Part shown: one piece after another, positions 35,114 through 43,766 of the stretch | How the letters are laid out: each line of letters starts with the position of its first letter | How positions within the stretch are numbered: position 1 is the first letter of the stretch | Notes under the pieces: model-generated | Told to the model about the DNA's origin: nothing | Database searches by the model: none | What the model saw: only the letters and a program-made list of their open reading frames with translations | Position numbers and translations under genes: made by a program | NCBI RefSeq assembly: GCF_900109745.1 | Contig: NZ_FOAV01000017.1 | Coordinates: forward strand, 36,802 to 100,801 | Length of the DNA: 64,000 bases | Direction of reading: 5' to 3' | From: Roseateles sp. YR242 | Lineage (GTDB): Bacteria > Pseudomonadota > Gammaproteobacteria > Burkholderiales > Burkholderiaceae_C

Positions 35114-36232
35114 CTACTGTTGGGTGCCCAGGTAGCGCTTGCGCCAGAAGAAGGCGCCCAGCGCGAGCGCGAGCGCGGCCATCAGCGACACGGCCACCCA
35201 GAAGCCGGTGGCCTGATGCACCAGTGGCAGGTTGTCGAAGTTCATGCCAAAGACCCCGGTGATCAGGTTCAGCGGCAGGAAGATGGCGGTCAGCACGGTC
35301 AGCGTGCGCATGATGTTGTTGGTGCGCTCGCTGGTCAGCGAAAAATGCATCTGCACCGAACTCTCTGCCGATGTCTCCAGGCGGCGCACATGGGTCAGCA
35401 CCCGCTCCACGTGCTCCAGCACGTCCCGTGAACGCACCCGCAGCAGCTCCCGCTCGCGCTGTTCTTGCTCGCTGCCCATCGGCCATTCGCCCAGCGCATC
35501 GATCCACTCCTGCACCGCGCTGCGCTGGTCCTCGCAGATGTCCTCCAGCCGCGTCAGGGTGTCCCGAGCCACCAGCACCACATTCCAGTCTCGGAAGTTG
35601 CTACGCCGGTCCAGCAGCCGCTGCTGCAAGGTGGTGAGGTCGCGGGTGAGCAGCCGGCGCAGCTCCAGGTAGCTGTCCACCATGTGGTTCACCATGCGCA
35701 GCATCAGTTCCGCCGGGCTGTTGGGCAGCCGGCTGCTGCCGCGCAGGTCGCGGCCTTCCTGCTGGGCGCCGAGCTTGGTGGCGAAGTAGTCGCGTAGCGA
35801 GCACTCTCCCGGATGCACGGTGATGAGCACCCGATCGAACACCGCAAAACCCACCGGGCTGGTGTCGATGGACTTGAAGGCCTGGTCGGCCGAGGCCACC
35901 GTGTGGGGCGAGTCGTCGGTGGCCGGTGGCGGGGTGCCTGGCGCGCTGCCGGGCAGGGCTCCGGGCAGCGCGGCCAGCCGGCGGAACACCATCAGGTCAT
36001 ACCAGCTGGTGTAGTCGAAGTGGGACGGCAGTTGCTGGTTCAGCAGATCGGAGATGTGCAGGTCCAGCAACTGCGCGCCGGTCCAGTGCTGCAGGCGCTG
36101 CTGCACCGTGGGCAACTGGAGTTCGAAATCCCGACGGGGCAGACCGATCCAGAGGAAGCCTTGCGCCGGCAGCTCGTGCGGCAGCTCGGCCAGTTCCTCG
36201 TAAATGGTGTCGCTGAGATGGAAGATGCGCAT
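35114..36232 (-). CDS. corA: CorA-family divalent cation transporter
   Basis: A 372-residue protein. The long N-terminal cytoplasmic domain (to about 305) is followed by two C-terminal membrane helices; the first ends with the GMN selectivity motif (VFGMNFDNLP), which defines CorA Mg2+/Co2+/Ni2+ channels. The C-terminus is basic (FWRKRYLGTQQ). I start at the ATG at 36232 (MRIFHLSDTIYEELAELP). It is 23 bp downstream of hemB on the same strand and probably shares its transcript. Confidence 0.92.
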   Translation of the reverse strand: MRIFHLSDTIYEELAELPHELPAQGFLWIGLPRRDFELQLPTVQQRLQHWTGAQLLDLHISDLLNQQLPSHFDYTSWYDLMVFRRLAALPGALPGSAPGTPPPATDDSPHTVASADQAFKSIDTSPVGFAVFDRVLITVHPGECSLRDYFATKLGAQQEGRDLRGSSRLPNSPAELMLRMVNHMVDSYLELRRLLTRDLTTLQQRLLDRRSNFRDWNVVLVARDTLTRLEDICEDQRSAVQEWIDALGEWPMGSEQEQRERELLRVRSRDVLEHVERVLTHVRRLETSAESSVQMHFSLTSERTNNIMRTLTVLTAIFLPLNLITGVFGMNFDNLPLVHQATGFWVAVSLMAALALALGAFFWRKRYLGTQQ

Positions 36233-36255
36233 GCGGGGGGCGCGGCCCAATGGCC

Positions 36256-37305
<1,050 letters not shown>

Positions 37306-37344
37306 TTACGTAGAAAGACGTAGCTCTAGAAATTCGGCAGATCT

Positions 37345-37471
37345 GTTAAAGTCGCTCCTGAATGATAGCCGTTCGGTTGTCATTCCCTGCTTTTCCTCCC
37401 TGAGCAGGAGCCTTAACGTGATGACAGCGATAAGGCTTTCCAACCCCGGCTGTGAAGCCGGGGTTTTTTTT
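37345..37471 (+). ncRNA. Candidate small RNA or leader between hemB and hemJ
   Basis: This gap folds as nested stems on the plus strand: AGCC (37367-37370) with GGCT (37434-37437); GTTGTCAT (37376-37383) with ATGACAGC (37421-37428, one G-U pair); and CCTGCT (37386-37391) with AGCAGG (37403-37408). A GC-rich hairpin and T8 follow immediately. A TAAAGT -10-like hexamer is at 37347-37352, but no clear -35. It could be a free small RNA of about 110 nt, or an attenuator for hemJ, whose start is 21 bp after the T run. The 5' end is approximate. Confidence 0.6.
37442..37471 (+). terminator. Strong intrinsic terminator before hemJ
   Basis: AACCCCGGC and GCCGGGGTT form a 9-bp stem with a TGTGAA loop, followed by eight T in total. 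It stands only about 20 bp before the hemJ start, so it ends an upstream RNA or attenuates hemJ. Confidence 0.92.
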
Positions 37472-37492
37472 CGTGGCGTTGATAATGCCGCG

Positions 37493-37921
37493 ATGCTCTG
37501 GATCAAAGCGCTACACATCATCTTCGTGGCCGCATGGTTTGCCGGCCTGTTCTATCTTCCCCGCATTTTCGTGAATCTGGCCATGGTGCCAGCCGATAGC
37601 CATGCGGAGCGCGAACGGCTGTTGCTCATGGGGCGAAAGCTGTACCGTTTCAGCAGCGGGCTGATGGTGCTCGCCCTGGCGTTCGGCGCCACGTTGTGGC
37701 TGTACTACGGCATTGGCCGCGGCCCGGGCAACCACTGGATGCACGCCAAGCTGCTGCTGGTGCTGGGCGCCATCGGCTACCACCACGGCTGCCGCGCCCT
37801 GCTGCGCCGTTTCGAACATCTGGCCAATCGGCGCAGCCATGGCTGGTATCGGGTCTTCAACGAGGTGTCGGTGCTGCTGTTCGCGGCCATTGTGATCCTC
37901 GTGGTGGTCAAACCCTTCTAA
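37493..37921 (+). CDS. hemJ: Protoporphyrinogen IX oxidase HemJ (CopD-like family)
   Basis: A 142-residue inner-membrane protein with four hydrophobic helices. It matches HemJ: MLWIKALHIIFVAAWFAGLFYLPRIFV at the N-terminus with the conserved His8, the HAKLLLVLGAIGYH segment in the third helix, and the terminal VVVKPF. HemJ oxidises protoporphyrinogen IX in many bacteria that lack HemG/HemY, and location beside hemB supports it. No Shine-Dalgarno sequence is visible, and a terminator hairpin stands right upstream, so expression may be controlled in the leader. Confidence 0.87.
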   Translation: MLWIKALHIIFVAAWFAGLFYLPRIFVNLAMVPADSHAERERLLLMGRKLYRFSSGLMVLALAFGATLWLYYGIGRGPGNHWMHAKLLLVLGAIGYHHGCRALLRRFEHLANRRSHGWYRVFNEVSVLLFAAIVILVVVKPF

Positions 37922-37933
37922 GCGGGCCGCAGC

Positions 37934-39160
37934 GTGCAGCGGCGCAGTTCCGCCACCTGGCTGGCCCTGGGCTATGCCGTGCTGGTGCTTTATGCGAGCT
38001 TGTATCCGTTCTGGCCCTGGCGCCTGCCCCCCAGCCTGCCCTGGCCGGGCGTGGTGGGCCTGCCCTGGCCGCGCTACTGGCTCAGGTTTGATATCTGGAC
38101 CAATGTGGCCGGCTACTGGCCGCTGGGGCTGCTGTGTTTTGCCGCGGTCATCCGCAGCGGCAAGGGGCTGGCGGGGGCCTTGCTGCTGACGGGGGTGGGG
38201 CTGCCGCTGCTGTCGTTCTCGATGGAGACGCTGCAGTACTTCCTGCCGGGGCGCGTGCCTTCGCTGGCGGACTTTCTCCTGAACAGTGCCGGGGCCTGGA
38301 CCGGCGCCGCCACCGCCTGGGCGCTGCACCGTTGGAGCGGCTTGCAGCGGTGGACGGGCTGGCGCGAACGCTGGTTCGTGCCGCACAGCGCGGGCGCGCT
38401 GGCCTTGCTGGCGGTCTGGCCGGTGGGCTTGTTGTACCCGGCGCCAGTACCGCTCGGGCTGGGGCAGTTGTTCCCCCGTCTGCGTGAACTGGCGGAAGAG
38501 CTGCTGGAGGGGACGCCCTGGGAACTGACGCCGGACCCGTCGGTGACGGATCTGCCGCTGCCGCCCGGGCTGGAAGCCATCGCCATTGCCATGGGGCTGC
38601 TGGCGCCGTGCCTGCTGGCGCTTTCGGTGGCGCGGGCCGGATGGCTGCGGCGCATGGCCCTCGTGGTGGGAGCGGGTGGCCTGGGGCTGGCGGCGACGGC
38701 CTGGTCCACCGTGCTTAATTTCGGGCCCGACCATGCCTGGGCCTGGTTCACCACCACCACCTGGCCGGGGCTGCTGATCGGCGGTGTGCTGGCCCTGTTG
38801 GCGGCCCTGATGTCCCGGCGGGCGAATGCCGCCTGGGGGCTGGTGGTGCTGACAGCGCTGATTGCCCTGGTGTCGGAGGCGCCCGCCGACCCCTATCTGG
38901 CGGAAAGCCTGCAGGCCTGGGAGCAGGGCCGCTTTGTCAATCTGTACGGGCTGGCTCAGTGGGTGGGCTGGTTGTGGCCGTTTGTGGCGCTGGCCTGGCT
39001 CCTGTACGGCGTGACGCAGAGCGACACGGCACCGTCGCCCCTGATGTCCGTGCTGGACACGCCGGCAGGCGCCCCCCCCGGTGCGCCGCATGCGTCCGTG
39101 CGTGACACATCGCACACTTCGCGTGCTGGTGAAAACCCGGCCCCTACAATCACGCCATGA
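37934..39160 (+). CDS. VanZ-family multi-spanning membrane protein
   Basis: A 408-residue membrane protein starting at a GTG 12 bp after hemJ. The first half is a VanZ-like domain (YASLYPFWPW, DIWTNVAGYWPLGLL, SMETLQYFLPGRVPSLADFLLNSAG). The second half adds about five further helices and a Pro/Thr/Ser-rich tail. VanZ-like proteins are mostly uncharacterised. The stop overlaps the start of the ferredoxin gene (ATGA), so it belongs to the hemJ-to-hydrolase gene string. Confidence 0.82.
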   Translation: MQRRSSATWLALGYAVLVLYASLYPFWPWRLPPSLPWPGVVGLPWPRYWLRFDIWTNVAGYWPLGLLCFAAVIRSGKGLAGALLLTGVGLPLLSFSMETLQYFLPGRVPSLADFLLNSAGAWTGAATAWALHRWSGLQRWTGWRERWFVPHSAGALALLAVWPVGLLYPAPVPLGLGQLFPRLRELAEELLEGTPWELTPDPSVTDLPLPPGLEAIAIAMGLLAPCLLALSVARAGWLRRMALVVGAGGLGLAATAWSTVLNFGPDHAWAWFTTTTWPGLLIGGVLALLAALMSRRANAAWGLVVLTALIALVSEAPADPYLAESLQAWEQGRFVNLYGLAQWVGWLWPFVALAWLLYGVTQSDTAPSPLMSVLDTPAGAPPGAPHASVRDTSHTSRAGENPAPTITP

Positions 39161-39480
39161 GCTATTACCAGCGCCACATCTTCTTCTGCCTGAACCAGCG
39201 CGAAGGCGAGAACGCCTGCGCGCAGCACGGTGCGCAGGACGCGTTTGATCACTGCAAGAAGCGGGTCAAGGTGGAAGGCCTGGCCGGCAAGGGCGGCGTG
39301 CGCGTCAACAAGGCGGGTTGCCTGGACCGTTGCGCCGGGGGCCCGGTGGCGGTGGTCTACCCGGATGCGGTCTGGTACAGCTTCGTGGACAACAGCGACA
39401 TCGACGAGATCGTCGAGCGCCATCTCAAGCATGGCGAGGTGGTGGAGCGCCTGGTCCTGCCGGACAACGTCGGCCGCTGA
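39157..39480 (+). CDS. Thioredoxin-like [2Fe-2S] ferredoxin
   Basis: A 107-residue protein beginning MSYYQRHIFFCLNQREGENAC, with a second cysteine pair in NKAGCLDRCAGGP. The four cysteines and length fit thioredoxin-fold [2Fe-2S] ferredoxins (Shethna/NuoE-like), soluble electron carriers. The redox partner is not evident from the neighbours. It is coupled to the VanZ gene by an ATGA overlap and followed 13 bp later by a hydrolase gene. Confidence 0.87.
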   Translation: MSYYQRHIFFCLNQREGENACAQHGAQDAFDHCKKRVKVEGLAGKGGVRVNKAGCLDRCAGGPVAVVYPDAVWYSFVDNSDIDEIVERHLKHGEVVERLVLPDNVGR

Positions 39481-39493
39481 ACGGAGCTGCTTG

Positions 39494-40132
39494 ATGAATG
39501 CACAGACCCAGCGCCGGCAGATTGCCGGCCCGGCCGGCGAGATCGAATGTGCCCTGGATGAGCCCACCCTGGCCGACGGCCAGGCGCTGCGCGGTGTGGT
39601 GGTGATCTGCCACCCGAACCCGACGCAGGGGGGCACCATGGACAACAAGGTGGTCCAGACGGTGGCACGTGGTTTCCTGCAACTGGGCTATCGCACGGTG
39701 CGGTTCAACTTCCGGGGCATCGGGCAGTCGCAAGGCGGCTGGGACGAAGGCCGTGGCGAGGTGGACGATGCGCTGGCGGTGGTGGAGGCGTTCCGCGACC
39801 CGGCCCTGCCGCTGGCATTGGCCGGTTTCTCCTTCGGCGGCTTTGTGGCCTCGCAGACGGCTTTGCGCCTGACGGACCCGGCCGAGCGCCTGCTGCTGGT
39901 CGGTCCGGCGGCGAGCCGTTTTGGTGTGGCCACCGTGCCGCCCACCACCGTGGTGATCCACGGCGAACAAGACGATGTGGTGCCGCTGACCGCGGTGCTG
40001 GACTGGGCGCGCCCGCAGGCGTTGCCGGTCATCGTGGTGCCCGGTGTCGGGCATTTTTTCCATGGGCAGTTGCCGCTGCTCAAGAACCTGGTGCTGCGCA
40101 GCTGGCATCCCGCCGGGACTCCCCCCGCCTGA
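39494..40132 (+). CDS. Alpha/beta hydrolase
   Basis: A 212-residue alpha/beta-hydrolase. The nucleophile elbow GFSFGG carries the catalytic Ser; HPNPTQGGTMDNKV near residue 40 is typical of a small cytoplasmic esterase-like family often annotated only as hydrolase. The late His lies in VGHFFHGQ and an Asp in HGEQDDVVPL. No signal peptide. It follows the ferredoxin gene closely and precedes the carboxypeptidase gene by 25 bp. Substrate unknown. Confidence 0.87.
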   Translation: MNAQTQRRQIAGPAGEIECALDEPTLADGQALRGVVVICHPNPTQGGTMDNKVVQTVARGFLQLGYRTVRFNFRGIGQSQGGWDEGRGEVDDALAVVEAFRDPALPLALAGFSFGGFVASQTALRLTDPAERLLLVGPAASRFGVATVPPTTVVIHGEQDDVVPLTAVLDWARPQALPVIVVPGVGHFFHGQLPLLKNLVLRSWHPAGTPPA

Positions 40133-40157
40133 GCGCTCACCTGAGGACCTCTCCCGC

Positions 40158-41318
40158 ATGAAACGAATCCTTGCCCCCCTGATGGCCCTGGCCACAGGCC
40201 TGCTGACCGCCATGGCGGTGCACGCGCAGGTGCAGCCGCCCGAGATCGCGGCACGCAACTATGTGCTGGTGGATCTGACGACCCACCAGACGCTGGCCGA
40301 GCGCGACGCCGATGCGCCGCAAGATCCGGCTTCGCTGACGAAGCTGATGACGGCGTATGTGGTGTTTGATGCATTGAAGGCGAAGCGCTTGACGCTGGAC
40401 CAGACGCTGCCGATTTCCAAACGGGCCTGGGACGAGCGCAAGGGCGACCCGTCGCTGATGTTCATCGACACGACGATGACGCCGAAGGTGGACGAGCTGG
40501 TGCGGGGCATGATCATCCAGTCGGGCAACGATGCGTCGGTGGCCCTGGCCGAAGGCGTGGCAGGCTCGGTGGACCAGTTTGTGGTGTTGATGAATCGTCA
40601 GGCGCAAGCGTGGGGCTTGAAGAACACCTCGTTCAAGAACGTGACGGGGATCACCGAGGCCGGGCACAAGACGAGTGCGCGGGATATCGCGGTGGTGTTT
40701 GCGCATGTGATCCAGGACTTCCCGGCGTATTACGCGGACTACTATTCGAAGAAGGAATACACCTTCAACAAGATCCGTCAGTTCAACCGGAACCTGCTGT
40801 TGACGCGGGATGCGACAGTGGACGGCGGCAAGACCGGGTTCACGGATGCCGCCGGTTATTGCCTGGCCGCCAGCGCACAGCGCGATGTGCCCAACGGGAA
40901 GCGCCGGCTGCTGAGCGTGGTGATGGGCACGGCCTCGAAGGAAGCCCGCGCAACGGAGAGCCAGAAGCTGCTCAACTGGGGCTATGCGGCGTTTGACGCC
41001 GTGCGGCTGTTCGAGGCCGGGCAGGCGATCACGACCGCCCAGGTGTGGAAGGGCACCAGCGCCGAAGCGAAGCTGGGCGCAGCGGGTGCGGTGTATGTGG
41101 CCGTGCCGCGCGGTGAAGGCAACAAGCTGAAGACCGAAGTGCAGCGGACCGATCCGCTGGTGGCACCTCTGGCAGCCGGCCAGCGCGTGGGGACCTTGAA
41201 GGTGACCACCTCCACAGGCGCCGCAGTGACCGAGGTGCCACTGGTGGTGCAGCAGGAGGTGCCGCTGGCAGGGATCTTCGGACGAGCCTGGGATGCGATT
41301 CGGTTGTGGATCAAGTGA
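40158..41318 (+). CDS. dacC: D-alanyl-D-alanine carboxypeptidase (PBP5/6 family)
   Basis: A 386-residue penicillin-binding protein that trims the terminal D-Ala from peptidoglycan stems. The ATG at 40158 opens a signal peptide (KRILAPLMALATGLLTAMAVHA). Active-site motifs are SLTK (Ser59, Lys62), SGN (122-124) and KTG (225-227). The C-terminal PBP5-type domain ends in an amphipathic helix (GIFGRAWDAIRLWIK) that tethers it to the inner membrane. The exact paralogue name (dacA or dacC) is not decided. A terminator follows, then the repeat-rich gap. Confidence 0.94.
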   Translation: MKRILAPLMALATGLLTAMAVHAQVQPPEIAARNYVLVDLTTHQTLAERDADAPQDPASLTKLMTAYVVFDALKAKRLTLDQTLPISKRAWDERKGDPSLMFIDTTMTPKVDELVRGMIIQSGNDASVALAEGVAGSVDQFVVLMNRQAQAWGLKNTSFKNVTGITEAGHKTSARDIAVVFAHVIQDFPAYYADYYSKKEYTFNKIRQFNRNLLLTRDATVDGGKTGFTDAAGYCLAASAQRDVPNGKRRLLSVVMGTASKEARATESQKLLNWGYAAFDAVRLFEAGQAITTAQVWKGTSAEAKLGAAGAVYVAVPRGEGNKLKTEVQRTDPLVAPLAAGQRVGTLKVTTSTGAAVTEVPLVVQQEVPLAGIFGRAWDAIRLWIK

Positions 41319-41383
41319 AGCGTGTTTGAGCTTTCTGTGATCGGGCGTCGGTGACGCTGTGGTCCTGCTCAAAGATCCTGTTC

Positions 41384-41411
41384 AAAGCGCCGCCTCCGGG
41401 GGGCGCTTTTT
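41384..41411 (+). terminator. Intrinsic terminator of the carboxypeptidase gene
   Basis: AAAGCGCC (41384-41391) and GGCGCTTT (41402-41409) form an 8-bp stem followed by T residues to 41411, about 65 bp after the stop. Confidence 0.85.
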
Positions 41412-41472
41412 CGTTGGGCGGCTGTGGGTTCGGGAACGCGATGTGCCCGCACTGCCCCTCATCATCCGCACA

Positions 41473-41535
41473 CCCCCTCAACCGCTGACCCCCTCAACCG
41501 CTGACCCCTTCATCCGCTGACCCCTCAACCGCTGA
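41473..41535 (+). repeat. Four 15-16-bp tandem repeats
   Basis: CCCCCTCAACCGCTGA occurs at 41473-41488 and 41489-41504, a variant with TTCATC at 41505-41520, and a 15-bp copy at 41521-41535; a decayed unit may precede them. The array ends 2 bp before the structured element at 41538, the same arrangement as the 13-bp array before copy 1. Confidence 0.85.
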
Positions 41536-41537
41536 CC

Positions 41538-41660
41538 GCGCCGGAAAGCGACGGGGCGGGGGGTGTTTGCTTCATGTCCCTCCTGTCTGGGCTCCGCCCA
41601 GCCATTCCTTCCTGACTTCCGCAAACACCCCCCGCCCCATCACTTTCCCCCACCGAGGAC
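41538..41660 (+). repeat. Structured dispersed element, copy 2 (candidate structured RNA)
   Basis: GCGCCGGAAAGCGAC (41538-41552) is followed by an 18-base arm GGGGCGGGGGGTGTTTGC (41553-41570) that is perfectly complementary to 41621-41638. The 50-nt loop (41571-41620) is identical to copy 1 at 42 of 51 aligned positions and has the hairpin CTGGGC-TCC-GCCCAG (41587-41601), where one base pair is swapped relative to copy 1. GGAAAG (41543-41548) can pair with CTTTCC (41643-41648). ACCGAGGAC ends the unit, and its GGACG can pair with CGTCC at 41670-41674. Arm sequences differ wholly from copy 1 but keep length and pairing. Confidence 0.8.
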
Positions 41661-41873
41661 GTCAACGATCGTCCCAACCAAGAACTGCCCCGACCTCGGA
41701 CTGATGGACCCTTCCCTACCTCGGAGCTCACTGACGAACGGGCGTCTTCCAGTGGTTCATTGGGAACCAAGGGGCTCGGGCGGACGTTTTTCGGGTTCGC
41801 GCTCCTTCGGGCAGGAGTTCCCCCAGGGCGCCCCTCAGGTCGATAATCCCAACCGCTGCACGGAGATATGCCG
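41661..41873 (+). other. Remainder of the gap before the aminotransferase gene
   Basis: No supported gene. It holds a short direct repeat, ACCTCGGA (41693 and 41718), and a small hairpin CTCC-TTCGGGCA-GGAG just before the aminotransferase gene. It has no counterpart after element copy 1. The promoter of the dat-lip gene string should lie here, but no clear hexamers were found. Confidence 0.35.
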
Positions 41874-42755
41874 ATGACCACGCCCTGGACCGAGCTGCCT
41901 TGTTATCTCAATGGCCATCTGGGCCGCCTGGGAGAGGCCCGCGTGCCAGTGATGGACCGGGGGTTCCTGTTCGGGGATGGGGTCTATGAGCTGATCCCCG
42001 TTTATGGCCGGCGCCTGTTCCGGGTGAACGACCACCTGAATCGATTGAGCCGTAGCCTGAAGGCATTGCGGATCGAAGATCCGTATGAGCGCGAGGCATG
42101 GATGGATCTGTTTCGCAGCCTGGTGCAACACCTGCCCGATGAGGACGATCAATGGATCTATTTGCAGGTGACGCGGGGCGTGGCAGCCCGCGACCACGTG
42201 ATGCCGAAGGACATCGAACCCACCGTGCTGGCCTATACGTCGCCCCAACGGGCACTGACGCCAGAGCAACGGCATCAGGGTCTGTCGGTGGTGACCGCAC
42301 GAGACTTCCGATGGCAGCGCGGCGATATCAAGAGCATCTCGCTGCTGGGCAATGTGCTGGCACGGCAGATGTCCGCTGACCAGGGCGCCGATGAGACGCT
42401 GCTGGTCCGCGACGGCTTCCTGACCGAGGCCTCCGCCAGCAATGTGTGGATCGTGCGGGACGGCGCGCTGCTGGGCCCGCCCCCCGGTGAACTGCTGCTC
42501 GAAGGCGTGCGGGTCGGCCTGCTGGCCGAGCTGTGCGAGGAACTGGGCCTGGCCTACAACCTGTGCCCGATCGCAGAGACGGAAATCGCCACCGCCGACG
42601 AAATCCTGCTGAGTTCGGCCACCAAGGAGGTCGTGGCCGTGACACGCCTGGACCACGAACCCGTCGGCCATGGCGCCCTGCGCGGCAAACCAGGCCCGGT
42701 GTACGCCCGCTTGTACGAGGCCTACCAGCGCGCCAAGATCTTGCAAAGTGTGTGA
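41874..42755 (+). CDS. dat: D-amino acid aminotransferase (class IV PLP enzyme)
   Basis: A 293-residue fold-type IV aminotransferase interconverting D-amino acids with 2-oxo acids, a source of D-Glu or D-Ala for peptidoglycan. The PLP lysine is Lys153 (RGDIKSISLLGN); MDRGFLFGDGVYE and the ASASNVWIV phosphate-binding region are typical. I prefer the ATG at 41874, 8 bases after GGAG, over the one at 41868. It lies directly before DUF493-lipB-lipA, a frequent betaproteobacterial order. Branched-chain aminotransferase or lyase activity is less likely. Confidence 0.9.
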   Translation: MTTPWTELPCYLNGHLGRLGEARVPVMDRGFLFGDGVYELIPVYGRRLFRVNDHLNRLSRSLKALRIEDPYEREAWMDLFRSLVQHLPDEDDQWIYLQVTRGVAARDHVMPKDIEPTVLAYTSPQRALTPEQRHQGLSVVTARDFRWQRGDIKSISLLGNVLARQMSADQGADETLLVRDGFLTEASASNVWIVRDGALLGPPPGELLLEGVRVGLLAELCEELGLAYNLCPIAETEIATADEILLSSATKEVVAVTRLDHEPVGHGALRGKPGPVYARLYEAYQRAKILQSV

Positions 42756-42778
42756 GTGCCACCAAGTACGATGCCACC

Positions 42779-43069
42779 ATGACGAGCGCCTTCAACACCC
42801 CGATCCCGCCAGAGCGGTCTCTGATCGAATACCCCTCGCAGTTCCCCATCAAGGTGATGGGCGCCCATGTGGAGGGCTTTGCCGAGGCCATCGTGTCCAT
42901 CGCGCGTCAGTTCGACCCGGAATTCAACGAGGCCACCGTGGAACGCCGCCCCAGCAAGGCCGGCAACTACCTCGGTGTCACCATCACGGTCACCGCCACC
43001 AGCCGTGAGCAGCTCGATGAGCTCTATCGCACCCTGACCACCCACCCGATGGTCAAAGTGGTGTTCTGA
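42779..43069 (+). CDS. DUF493 family protein (YbeD-like)
   Basis: A 96-residue protein. [17 protein letters not shown] begins the conserved YbeD/DUF493 fold (ACT-like regulatory domain), and [20 protein letters not shown] follows. It lies between the aminotransferase and lipB, 5 bp before the latter, as in many proteobacteria. It is thought to regulate a neighbouring process, but its molecular role is not established. Confidence 0.9.
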   Translation: MTSAFNTPIPPERSLIEYPSQFPIKVMGAHVEGFAEAIVSIARQFDPEFNEATVERRPSKAGNYLGVTITVTATSREQLDELYRTLTTHPMVKVVF

Positions 43070-43074
43070 CCGAG

Positions 43075-43743
43075 ATGCTGGTCAAGACCCTGGGCCGCGT
43101 GGACTATGCGGCCACGCTGGAGGCCATGCGTGCCTTCACCGACACCCGCACCCCCGACACCCCCGACGAACTCTGGCTGTGCGAGTTCGACCCGGTCTAC
43201 ACCCAGGGCCTGGCCGGACAGCCCGACCATGTGCTGGCCCCCGCCGGCATCCCGGTGATCCAGACCAACCGCGGCGGCCAGGTGACCTATCACGGCCCCG
43301 GCCAGGTGGTGGCCTACCCGCTGATCGACCTCAAGCGGCTGGGAATCTACGTCAAGGAATATGTGTTCCGGCTGGAAACCGCCGTGATCCAGACCCTGGA
43401 AGGCCTGGGCATCACCGGCCACCGGGTCGGCGGGGCCCCCGGCATCTATGTGCGCCTGGATGACCCGCGGGCGCATGCCGCACTGTCCTTGCCAGCCGAT
43501 CCGGCAGACCCGTTCAAGGGGCTGGGAAAGGTGGCGGCCCTGGGCATCAAGGTGAGCCGGCACTGCACCTATCACGGGGTGGCATTGAATGTGGCGATGG
43601 ACCTGAAGCCCTTCTACGGGATCAACCCGTGCGGTTACGCAGGGCTGGCCACGGTGGACCTCGGTACACTCGGGGTTTTCACGGACTGGGCCACGGTGGC
43701 CCGGCGGTTCGGTGAGCGCCTGCAAGCGCAGCTGAGCCCCTGA
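43075..43743 (+). CDS. lipB: Octanoyl-ACP:protein octanoyltransferase LipB
   Basis: A 222-residue enzyme that moves octanoate from acyl carrier protein to lipoyl domains. [23 protein letters not shown] is the LipB signature; the catalytic Cys lies in [10 protein letters not shown] and the conserved Lys in [14 protein letters not shown]. Length is typical. It is followed 23 bp later by lipA, giving both steps of lipoate synthesis. Confidence 0.97.
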   Translation: MLVKTLGRVDYAATLEAMRAFTDTRTPDTPDELWLCEFDPVYTQGLAGQPDHVLAPAGIPVIQTNRGGQVTYHGPGQVVAYPLIDLKRLGIYVKEYVFRLETAVIQTLEGLGITGHRVGGAPGIYVRLDDPRAHAALSLPADPADPFKGLGKVAALGIKVSRHCTYHGVALNVAMDLKPFYGINPCGYAGLATVDLGTLGVFTDWATVARRFGERLQAQLSP

Positions 43744-43766
43744 GCTTCCGACGGAGCACGCCTGCC

